From Phoronis australis (taxonomy: Eukaryota; Phoronida; Phoronidae): 60,000 bases of DNA. Position numbers and translations under genes: made by a program. The stretch covers positions 126,001 through 186,000 of the forward strand of contig NMRA01000529.1 of the NCBI GenBank assembly GCA_002633005.1. The letters run 5' to 3'. Shown here piece after piece: positions 1-11,500 of this stretch (its first letter is position 1; every line of letters begins with the position of its first letter). The notes under the pieces were generated by a model. It ran no database searches, had not been told where the DNA came from, and saw only the letters and a program-made list of their open reading frames with translations.

Positions 1-479
1 CTTTCAAGTGTGGTGAGGTTTCAATGTCCGACCACCGTGTATGGAATGACCATTCGGGTTATTGTCTGATTTCCTGGCATGCCGACCGTACAATATCGAA
101 CTCGTCGGATTAACGTCCTTCGATATCTATGGCAACGAATCCACTTAATTGAAGTCTGCTACTGACGAGAATAAAATTCGCCTATTCAATGCTACTATTT
201 TAAAATATTACCGCTAGGCTAGCGCTAGGCTTTTCAAGGTATTTGCCAAATGGCTAAAGCATCTGAAAACTTTTAGCCATTTACAAAACTGATTAGCCAA
301 ATGCTTTCTCAACCCTTTCAATTTATATTTTTTTGTTTTGCACAGGTTCTTTTCATAAATGTATTACAAAAAGACGTTTGCCTTAATAAATTAATGATCA
401 ACAATTCAAGGTCATCACACAGCAAGCTAATAACTTGGAGCGGATGCCAGCCAACATGGGTTTCATTATGAGCTAAACG

Positions 480-740
480 TTTGGGCAGAGGTTTCCTATA
501 TACCCGAGTTACTGGTGTGTATGTCGGCAACTTGGGCATTTAAATGTTGACCTTAAAAATGTGGCAGGGAATCACCTTATCCCCGAGTTATGGCGGGGGT
601 AGGCCTACCACATTAGCATTTCATTGATATTGACCTAAAAAAATTGGACATTTAACTGATGTTTACCTAAAAATTGTGCACAGATTCCCCTATCCCTGTG
701 ATACGGAGGGGGTATGCCGGCCACTTCGGCATTTTGATGA
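480..740. repeat. Degenerate short tandem repeat (CCCGAGTTA... GGCATTT)
   Basis: Three diverged units share the elements CCC(T/C)GAGTTA or CCTGTGATA, a G-rich GGGGGTA(T/G)GCC, a CC-AC-TTNGCATTT segment and a TGNN(T/G)ACCT(A/T)AAAA segment. They lie one after another from about 480 to 740. Divergence suggests an old array. Confidence 0.4.
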
Positions 741-786
741 GCAAGAAATTTAGGTCCAAAAACGTTAACATACATTGTAACTTCTC

Positions 787-1440
787 AGTTCGCGACTTTC
801 AACCACTAATCTAGTTCCTAAGTCAATACACAATTTATTGCATTTTGAATTATGAGAACATTTTGGGACTCTTTGTAGAGGTGTCCGACATTCATCAATA
901 TCCTTGAGACCTATTTTAGAGTGACAAAAATAGTTAAGTGTACTTTGTTATTTGGGAATATGATGATAGATCGAAATTTGCTAATGTCAGCTTGTAACTA
1001 AATTCACCAAAGCATCGTCATTTCAAAATTAGCTTTTAATAGTCAAAATGCATCTATCAATCAGTCGATTTTCGTAGATGCATAAACATGTAAATCAGAA
1101 ATCGACAATCGATTCAATAAGCAATACGTTTAATGACTCAAATCCTTTTTGATCTCCTGTTTGAGAGTTTTAACGACAATTCTTGAACCTAAGTCAAAAA
1201 GTAATGCATTTATTGCCACTTGAATTGCGATTATATTTTTGAGAACTGTTCAAATTTCATCAATGTTTTTGAGATAGGCAAAATCGTCTACGTGTAATTT
1301 ACTATTTGTGGATAGGACTATAGAACTTTGTCAATTTCAGGCTGCAACGTAATTCACTCAAATATCACCGATTCTCACAGCCTTAGTTTCTAATTGTCAA
1401 AAATCATATATAAATCTATTGATTTTCAGAAACCAAAAAA
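787..1440. repeat. Diverged direct duplication, unit about 370 bases
   Basis: The stretch 787-1100 and the stretch about 1160-1440 carry the same landmarks in order: TTNNAACCTAAGTCAA, TTTATTGC, TTCATCAAT, TTGAGA, a TTTG(T/G)GNATA block, and a run around AATTGTCAAAA or AATAGTCAAAA. Identity is moderate. No coding frame is kept. Confidence 0.5.
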
Positions 1441-2405
1441 GATGGCACATTTACGGGACAAAATGCTCCCAACATATTTCTACGCCACATAGAAAAAGAT
1501 ATATTTATACAACGATTTCATTTATAAGAAACGGAATGTTATAAGCAATTTCCGAGACATGAAGATGAGATATTTGTATTAAGGTATATTTTTGCGCATT
1601 TCAGAGTTACCTATAACGGTTCACGAGGTAAAATGATCTCCAAAAAGACTCTGAATCTCTGTTTATGACTGTGAGATTACTTTGAGTACCTCCGTTCGAC
1701 ATCCATACGGTCATCACAAATCATACTGGCTTTTCGACAAGTGTGAATTCCTTACAAACAACTCCTTGTAACGATATTTAAAAGAAAGATTATTCTTGGG
1801 ATGGTATGGGAAAAAAGTAACATTTTATACCAAACAGTCGGAAATAGTCCTTTTGTGTAATTCGCAAACAGTGTTTTTCACTTTCTTCAAAATTCCCCAT
1901 TTCGAAAGCAGTCAATCGTATCGTATTTTTTCCACAATGTTCTATTGTTTGGGTAGAATGTCTTGATACTGCTGTGTTGTGCACGAATGTTTTATGTCTC
2001 TTGATGAATTTGGAATCTCAACTTCCCCTCGTGAATACTTGGCAACGTGGGAGTTCCGTTTGGTTACACGACGGTGCAGGAAGTGCCTTCCTAAACATGA
2101 AAACCGGTTGCAAGATTTCACTAAAACATGAAAATACTGGTAATCGAGGTAATCGATTCCAGCATTGGGCCCTCTTTCCGGTGAGGACAATAATTTTCCA
2201 CTTTAACCGCTACATGTACATGCATAATCCTGATTGCAGAATGTTCACATTGAACGCGATACAGAAAGTATTTAAGAACGCTAATTGGAAGCAAACCTAT
2301 TATGCTGACATTGAAATGCTTAAGCGACTTCTAGTGGTGAAACAGACTTCAAAGGGGACGTCATGATCGTATCCAAACTATACACCTTGCATTATACGGT
2401 TACAG

Positions 2406-2550
2406 GCCTTCAAGACCCCTCCATAGAATATCTGAAGATAATGAGAAGTAAGATCTCTAATCTGGATGAATCTGACAAGTTTCAAGCAGGCCATCAATTC
2501 GACGATTTTATAATTGGTTGCACCTATAAAGGATATGAGTGTTACAGAAA
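2406..2550 (+). CDS. Gene A exon: extracellular finger segment (GHQ-DDFI-GC)
   Basis: Acceptor TTACAG before 2406, donor AA|GTAAG after 2550. The exon opens with two bases completing a codon and ends two bases into the next. It encodes LQDPSIEYLKIMRSKISN, then a Gly-His-Gln, Asp-Asp-Phe and GCTYKGYECYRK. In ASIC channels the matching stretch (AGHDIRDMLLSC) lies just before the YGxCYxFN motif, which here is in the next exon. Gene B has an exon of the same length, 145 bases. A near-identical second copy follows at 2763-2907. Confidence 0.88.
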
Positions 2551-5500
2551 GTAAGATGACATACATAATAAATAAAGTCGTACTTATCCAATTAAAAAAA
2601 TTGAAGCCTCAAATAGAACCATCGTGGAAAATCAGTGTTTTGGTTTATTTACTGAGCTGGAACCCTGTTTTTTGTTCACAAAAATTTAATATTTCCGTCT
2701 CGGATTACTCGCTAAAACTCGCACATGTATATCGCCATACTTTTGTGGCCATGTTTCCGGNGGCCTTCAAGACCCCTCCATAGAATATCTGAAGATAATG
2801 AGAAGTAAGATCTCTAATCTGGATGAATCTGACAAGTTTCAAGCAGGCCATCAACTCGACGATTTTATAATTGGTTGCACCTATAAAGGATATGAGTGTT
2901 ACAGAAAGTAAGATGACATACATAATAAATAAAGTCGTACTTATCCAATTAAAAAAATTGAAGCCTCAAATAGAACCATCGTGGAAAATCAGTGTTTTGG
3001 TTTATTTACTGAGCTGGAACCCTGTTTTTGTTCACAAAAATTTAATATTTCCGTCTCGGATTACTCGCTAAAACTCGCACATGTATATCGCCATACTTTT
3101 GTGGCCTTGTTTCCGGGTCATTGAGGTTTCTTATGCTCTTTGTTGTTGTTACATTCTTTACAATTGTTCTTGGCTGCATTACTCTATTTGTCCTTCCAAT
3201 GCCAATGATGAATTAATACTATGCTGTAGGCTGCAAATTCGATGTGAGAAAGTCGGATAAACTGAACAAATATGTTACGCTCTTCAAATACCAAATAAGT
3301 TTGAACTGAACAGAATCACCTTTCTTGAAAATGCGTTTCTCATTTCCGTCAATATGTAACGGATAAAACCAAAAATGTTTTCAAGGCATGACCTGTGAAA
3401 AGTTGTCTAACTACCAAAACGAAGTTGATATATAACAACGTGCTCTTTTACCTCCTTAACGAAGGAGAGTTTCCGGCACTGCCGTATTACACTGAGGATA
3501 TTGATTGAGTTGGTGCCGCTAACTTGATTTGTTCCTCTTTAAAGTTTACGATTTTCACTTCACCTAAATACATGATACTTCAATAGAATCAGTGTGTCAG
3601 TTCCAGATCAAATCAAATTTACGGTGCTAATAAGCGACTGCTATTATTTGGTAAGTTCAAAGTATACTACTCTGGTATAAAATTCCTTGTTCTTTCTGCG
3701 GTTGTGCAAACTTTTGGCAATGAACTTCAACATAGTAAATAGTTTTTTATTTTCTCCACTCATCGGCAACACTTACATGTACGGCTCACCGAACCCATTT
3801 TCCGTATATCACAAAAAGCAGGCGTACGTTCAGTAACGCTAGGACCGACGTTAGGATCTAGCTAAACTCTAGTTAAAGTCACGTGTTCTTATGTTAAATA
3901 CATGGCAACGTACAGTATCACGTACAGTGTAATCTCGCGAAGTCTTTCTTTTTAGCTAGGTCCTAGCGTTACTGAACGGGAGGCGGCTTTGTGATATAGA
4001 TATAAGACGTTTCATGCACTAACTTCGAGACTCAGATAAGTTAAGCATCATTTCCATGTTTGCGGCAGCAACAGAACAGAAAGTCCCACTAGTGGCCGAC
4101 TTGCACTGACCTTAACCTTTCTGGTATGAACTTCGGAGGGCGTTTCAAATAAGAAACTGTTTTTACCTACTAACTATTTACTTAATTATGGACATAAGAC
4201 TGCAGCAACCACTTATATTGCCATGGACTAGTTTAGAGTCCATAATCATTTGGTTATGGTTCTATTTTTGCCTGAAATTCCTTGTAGTGTTAACATATTA
4301 AAGTAGTTTTGTTTGCCCCGAGGAGCAGCATGGTCGGAGTGATCGACAATTAACGCACAAGCCGTTAAATATTGATTTGTAGTTACTTGGTGTTACCTCT
4401 TAATTGTGCTATACCTGCGAGGTGATTCGGAAAGTGCAACGCCATTTATTAGCACAGGTTTCGTTCTGAAGCAAGAGTATCGAGCGAATCAAAATGGCTG
4501 ACGCTAGTGAGACAACGATCACAGAGGATTTAATTTGCGTCACAGGAACGCTAGACACTTGTCTGTGGCTAGATTCAGTATGGAACGAAAATGATGTTTA
4601 CTTAAACCTCCCTCCCACGATTACACATTTCAGTCGTCCATATCACTACATCCATGCACGCGAGCAAACCCCCCCTCCCTTAGCTCGTGTGCTTTTGCGT
4701 GATTTCTCTGAAGTAGTAAAAATTCTCCTTTTGGAACTCACCATTGTATGAATTCATACATTCAGGCAATCACCGGTGTGGAACCCTTAATCAAGAAGAG
4801 CACCTCAAAAGTTTAGAGATATCTGTTATCGTGTCGGCTGGAGTTTTAGGTCGCTACATTTTTTACATGGACTTCCATTGTGTTCGATTTGGATTACGGG
4901 CACCTCACATCGCATTGTCAAAAAAGTGACGCCTTATATAATATCTCAATGAGGGTCTTTCTGGCCAAAGTCTATTCAGTTGTTAAATAGCTTTTATAAA
5001 CTATCTCTAGGCCACACCGCCGAGATTATGTAATCTTTCTTGCCTCCTTATCCCCGGTCAGAATGAACAAAACTGTAACGTCCAAAAAACTCATTTGAAA
5101 TAGAACGACGGACATTGCTACAGTGAACAAACAGTGTACAAGCGATATCTACCGTTTTCACAGTAGTATTTTACTGGGAAGGCAATAAGTAAAAACTTAT
5201 TTATATGAACTGAGGCCACTGTTAATTTTTGCTTAAGGCGTAATGTTGAAAAGTTCAAAACGTTTCTCAATTGTAGCGACATTACACAGTTCTTCGATTC
5301 AAAGTACGGCAACTGCTACTCGTTTAACGGTGATGGCGATGAGGAAAAAGATTACATGAAAGCGTACTCTACCGGTCCAGAAAATGGTACGTTTTTTTGA
5401 TGGTTCGGTACGAATGTTTAAGGCGTGTATGCCAAGCATTTTAAAAGTTTCTCATTTGATATTCTGATTTCACGCCTGCATGTGCGCGCTTGAAAACCAT

Positions 5501-8500
5501 TACCTCAGTAATATCTAAATGTTCGCAAAACGCCAAAAAGAACGAATTTCAGACACTAAGCATGTTTAAGCCTTTTTACATAGTGTGTGTATCGTTTAGG
5601 CCTGACACTGACGTTGAACATTGAACAGAACGAGTACCTGCCTTTCACTCAAACGGCTGGTGTTCGGATGGTGGTACATAATGATACAATCATGCCATTT
5701 CCGGCTGACGAAGGAATTAATTTGGAGCCAGGCAAACAGACTACGGTTGGCATTAAACAGGTACATTAAATTTTGATGACTTTATTAATTAAAGGTCTTT
5801 CAACTTATTTGAATATGCATGCTGTCTCAATAATCGTTGCTCGTTTGTTACCAATGATGAGCGTTCTAAAAACGTGTGGTAAATTGCTAGCAAATTTATG
5901 CAAGATTATTTTTTCTCTAATTTGAATGCAGCGTTCTCCCACAATGAATTTTATCCGGCCTACTACGAAGATTTAGTAGTATCGTAAACCTACATTTATT
6001 GTCTGATGGACAAATTGTGAAGACTCAGTTGCGGAGTAAGAAGAGCTCTGTACAATCAAGACACAACGAAAATATTTTACTTAAGTGTTTCACACTGCAA
6101 ATTTAAAAATAAAGTGGACAAAGTCGATATTTGTCGACGTTTCAACGCAGAGAAATGCTACTACGTGTACACTGAATCCATACCATTTCGTCTGGAGCCA
6201 TTTTAAATTATACCTAATAGATTCGACAAAGTCTTGACAGTTGTTGCTACAACATGTACGATGTAGGCCAAATACACTGTAGTGTTCTTCGGGGTTTCTA
6301 CAAGCACACTTACCTACCTAGTTATATGAATGTTTTGTATCGGGTGCGTTTCTGTTTTATTCATTTGTATCTTTTTATTAAGATTTTGTTTGCGTGTTTA
6401 GATTCAAATCGCAAGGATAGGACACCCTCACGGAGAATGCATAGATCCTGCCAAGAGCAACTTCAACCGTAGCCTTTACCAAGAATTATTCAACAAGCAA
6501 TATTCACACCTGGTATGACTTTGTTATAATGGAACCAAACGTGGAAGAGTTTTAAAATTTTGCTGTTAACCTTGGTCACATTCGGTGTTGATAAGGCACT
6601 CGCTTGTTAAACGAGCTTGTTATCACTTCCTTCACTTGTATATACTGCACGACAATGGCGAAGTGCATGATTTTGCTTCTCTCGTAAAAACTAGCTCAGC
6701 TAAACGACGCCCTGGTTTTTATTTATTCTAATCCATTAAAATGTTATTAATATGCAATGTCTTCCCCTGTTTCATTTTTCATATGTATAAGAATCACACA
6801 AGACAACGTAATCGCATAAATTAAAATGATTCTGACCCTACTTAAACATTTCCGCTGAAGTTTTTCTGATGAAACTTGGAATCAAAACCAATGACATCTC
6901 TGAAGACGTCGAGATTAGAAAGCGTTTCATTTAAAGTGGTTCCACGGTATAACCTTCAATTCAAAGCTCAGCATGACTATCATGGTGCAACAGAAATTAG
7001 AATGACCGCCGTTTAGAGTGACGGCTAACTCATGCATTGTGGGAACTCACTCAAGTACCGTTTTATGTACAGGCTTCCGCTGAAAGCCCACTTTTTAACA
7101 AAAACTTTAAAGGAATTAATGGTAAAATACTTCAAGTACAAACAGATCCGAAAGTTAAGGAATATTTATAATTTGTTGATATTTTTTGTCAGACAAAATT
7201 AATTCCTTGCTCTAAATTGGTGAATATCTTTAAGAATATCCCTTTTTTCAGGCGTGCAAGAAGAGCTGTTACCAGAACGCCATTGTCAACAGATGTGGAT
7301 GTTTTAATCCTAATTATCCAACATCTGCTAACGTATCGCTCACTCTCCATGCATGTAATTACGCAAATAGTCAGGATGGTAAGTTTTTTACTTTTTAGCG
7401 CTTACAGTTAAGAAGGTCTACACACACTGACATGACTGGCTCATGAAGCTCTTGAAAGTACATGTATGTGGGCCGGATTTACACTTTAGGGAGGTCGCGG
7501 AATATTTTAAGAGGGATCTCAATTCATAACATGTGGTATCGTGCACCTTATGTTCAATTTAAAACACAAAATGAATACACAGTACATGAACTTCTCTTGT
7601 TAATTTTCAGATTTTTGTCTACATGCGTACCTTTAAAAAAGTTCCATCAATCAAAACATGTCTTTGTAAATGAGAAACAAAATATGATAGCGTTAATTCA
7701 ATTTTCCCGTGGATGGTACTATCTATTGTTTAACTGTTTATATGTATCCAGAAACTTATGTGGGGGTGAATATTGAAGTCATGTCTGTGTAGGCGTCGGG
7801 CACCAGTGTCCGCTGATCTATACACTAAATGTATGATTTATGAATAGTTTTCGACGGCGTTTTTTGGTGTGCGCTTCCCCAGCCACGAAACTGCGTTATG
7901 GATATCTTTAGAAAAATTAACTGATGTGTTCCTACCAAGAAGAAGTTTTATTCTGACGTTTAATTTGGAGGTGGTCGACTTATGTTGCTCCCCTAATGGG
8001 TTTTTCGGAGATTTGTTCTCTCAACACATTGCATGTTCTATATGACATTTGGCAATTGATTTTTGTATGGATGTGGCAAGTGATGACGTCTACATTCAGA
8101 CGGGTCCAACTACCGCTGTTTCCGGTAGGGTCATCTACCTCTGTGTCTTCAGAGTTTTTCGACAGAGTTTCCAGAATGAGTTTGAAAGAAAGTCTTTGAT
8201 TGCGGTGTCTTTGCTAAATATGACAAGGTAATCATGTGGCCGAGTCGGAAATACGACAAATGCATTCCCATGAAAGGATTCCAATATCGTGTCTAGTAGA
8301 TGGAATTCAATTTAGAACGTTTACGTCTATATCTTGGGAGCTCACGTGGGCGGATTTTCACCAAAATTAGCAAATGGGTTTCTACTGTATATGTTAGCTC
8401 CACATATTTTGCACCGTCTAGTGGCAAGGTTTGTTACTAATGAACACCTTTATAGGTATGCCCATTTCAGTGGAGTCGTGGGCGCGTTTCAACGCTGCAA

Positions 8501-11500
8501 TTTTTCATCTTCTGTTCGTCAGAAATTAATTATGTAATCTTGTGAGCTGCGCATGTGCTCTGAAAAGGATACGGAATTGGAATTAAATATTACTGGCCTC
8601 TTTTAAGTGTATTTTCCGTTAGATCAACCCTTGTAGGAGGTGGAGATACCGACACGCCCCCTAAAGTGCAAGGCACTCGTACTGCTGTTAGCACTCACAC
8701 TTCTTATTTTTACCCAACGATAATGAACTATTGGATCACAAATCTTTACTAGATCATTGTGGCTTGTTATGTGTTATGCATTTCAGCAAGTCTTGCAATT
8801 CCTTCAGGTAAAATGGAATCCAAACTACTGCTATAAAAGCAAATTCTGAAATTATATACATGTACACGTAGAATTCACGTAAATAATTTACCAAAACTGA
8901 AGGGCTATAAATTGCTTGACAAGTTGATATTTCTTCACACTGTCGTTCTTGCTTTTGCAGAAGAATGTGATGCTGGCATTACGTCAGAAATTATTGATGG
9001 AACTATGAACTGCGACTGTCCGCTCTCTTGCTCGTAAGTAAAATCTTTCAAAGTAATTGGCACTGCACAGTTCTTGCCCATTGGATAGGCATACGTGTAC
9101 ACACATCCAGGCTGTCAAAAACGGTACAGAATGTGTAAAATGGTATGCACCATTTCACTTCAAAACGATACTCAGATGAAATTGTGCAGTGACACTTAAG
9201 AACAGCCATGGAAAAACGATACCAGTTATGCGAGATCAGAAAATTTAATTGAGAAAAAACTTTTGGTTTTAAAGTTTTAAAACGAATTTTTGTCACCCAT
9301 CACCTCATCTTGGGCGTCCAGCTTGCGGGGATGCGGTTACCTTTGCATCTTTTTCGGAGCTAATGGCCGGACGTCTTAAAATTACTTAAAATAATTAGAC
9401 AGTTTCAGAATTTTTATACATGTACAAATATTGGAACGAGAGGACGATGTTTCCTCGTTTTCGAAAGGATTTGACTTACTTTGCTCCACCCAGTGACAAT
9501 TTTCAATACTTTAGACTGCGTTTGTTGGCGTTTGCCTCGCCATTTGCCAATCTGCTGAAAGGTTTCCTTCTGAGAAGACCAGCCACAAATGAAGTTGACC
9601 AATGGACTACTGAGGCAACTCCTAGTTACAGTTTTGCTATTTTTGCGTCAATTCATCACCTGAAATATTTGCTTATCAATGTGAAATTTGGTGTTTTATC
9701 ATGACTTCATCGACGACTTTTTACAAGGGTGTAACTCGCGGCAGTGGCCCCTAGTTGCCATACTTTTCAGATGCTTCTGTACAGTCTTTGGAGATCCACG
9801 ATGAACGTCGGGTTGAAAGTCAAGAGGTGTTGATATTTTAGTGATACCTTTCGACTGATGGAACTCATCATATATCCTAAAGTGGTTAACGTAAAGGGAA
9901 GGTTTTTTAATTCCCTTAAAAACCTTTTCTATTTAGCGGTTGGGGCTCAGTTCCATTAAAAAACCACAGTACCACGAGTCCTGAGGTCGTAAGATAGCAT
10001 CCGACTTGGGACTGATCTAAATAACATTAATATCCCCTGTCACTTTTGGTTATTGGGTAAGGAAGAACGATTCAACTGACAGCCGCTATTCCATTCCAGT
10101 GCTCTTGACCGTACGCAAGCACACTGCTCAGGTATCGTGGACTAGACGCAAACAATTCAGCTTACATGTAATTCAGCTTTCTCCGTCCGTACTGAAACTT
10201 CGTTGCTTACCTTTTATTATTGGGTTTTTGAACCTCTGCAAAAGATAAATGTTCAAATGCTTGTTTTGGACCGGAATCGCTAGAGAGTATTTATTTTTCA
10301 GTTCGGAATATTTTGGCCATCTGTGAGAGTTCAGGGACTGTTTAGTTACCAAATCTTATTGTTGTTGAGAGGCTATTTCTGTTTCAGTCTATCCAAAACT
10401 TATCAGTTAGATTGGCGGTGAAACAGTTCAGTCGTAATTTATTTCAAAGTTGTACTTTTCCAATGCGTCATCAATGTATTTTTTCACAAAATTCTATTTT
10501 TGAGTGCAAAATCTCTGATAACGTTCCATGAATATTCTGCCACAACTCAAGACACTCTACTCTTAGTATGAATTGCAAAAATGGACCATAGATTATGCAG
10601 CAATGATATGTGTCAATACAATTATGTTTTCAGTGAGTCAGCGTATGACCTTACCATATCGACGTCACAGTGGCCTTCAGATGCATATAAGGTACAGTAT
10701 CATCCTGTAGTACAGTATCATCCTGCAGTGCAGTATCATCCTATAGAATTTTGCATTAATTCCTTAGTACAACTCGTCATGTTTTCATGTCATTTTCAGT
10801 AAAAATAAGGTTCGTGGATTATCCCAGGCATATATTTCAGTTAATAACATCCTACCGTATTTTAAATAATTACTTGTCCCCTACTCCGGAAGTGACGTTT
10901 AGGGAGTCAAGTATTTCAAGCCATTTGTTTTCATATAGCCTGACTGTCGAGTCAGTCATTGTTCTACCTCAGCTGTGATAATTAAGTTTGGTCGTCGTTC
11001 GGTTTTCTTTACGAGTCAGTCAACATGCCGCACTCTTGCTGCGTACCGGGATGTACTCTTTATAGTCTCACGAACACTTTGGGTGTACCGTTACCTCACT
11101 ATCCTAAAGATGGCACACTTCGCCGTTGTTGGCTCGTTCGTGAAAAGAGCGCAGTGTTACCCGTCCACCCAACATACAAAGCAGTGGAGAATAACTGAGT
11201 GTGTGGCAAGCATTTTGTGCTGAATTAAGGAAGGTCCCAGAAAAACAACGCGTGCAGAAGGGTGCCATACCGTCGCTGTTGATTCCCGACATTGCCCCGT
11301 CGCCAATCCCCAGAAGGGCATCTTTGAAGCGGGAAACTGAGCGGCTGCAGTGACTGGAGGCACTTCATCTACTGTCACCTGTGCCTCCGAACGCACCCCA
11401 GCGTGCAATTCCGGGAACTAGCACTGATTCGCCCTGGGGTGTTTTCTAGTCCAGAGCCTGTGAGCAGCCCTGTAGCAATGTTCAGTTGTGGGAAGGAATA

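Larger units (their letters stand above)
1..2405. other. Non-coding flank left of gene A
   Basis: Apart from the repeats listed separately (about 480-740 and 787-1440) I see no supportable gene. Several short open frames exist (for example 1974-2366) but they overlap frames on the other strand and show no family motif. If gene A's first-helix exon is in the window it should be here, but it was not found. Confidence 0.5.

Noticed and set aside
1974-2366. 130-residue frame with FPVRTIIFHFNRY, resembling the FPAVTxCNxNRF motif of sodium channels
   Set aside because: One residue too long, no Cys-Asn, no splice sites in the right phase, and no counterpart near gene B. Treated as chance.
4494-4751. 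85-residue frame starting MADASETTITEDL
   Set aside because: No domain recognised, inside a gene A intron, no splice signals of note.
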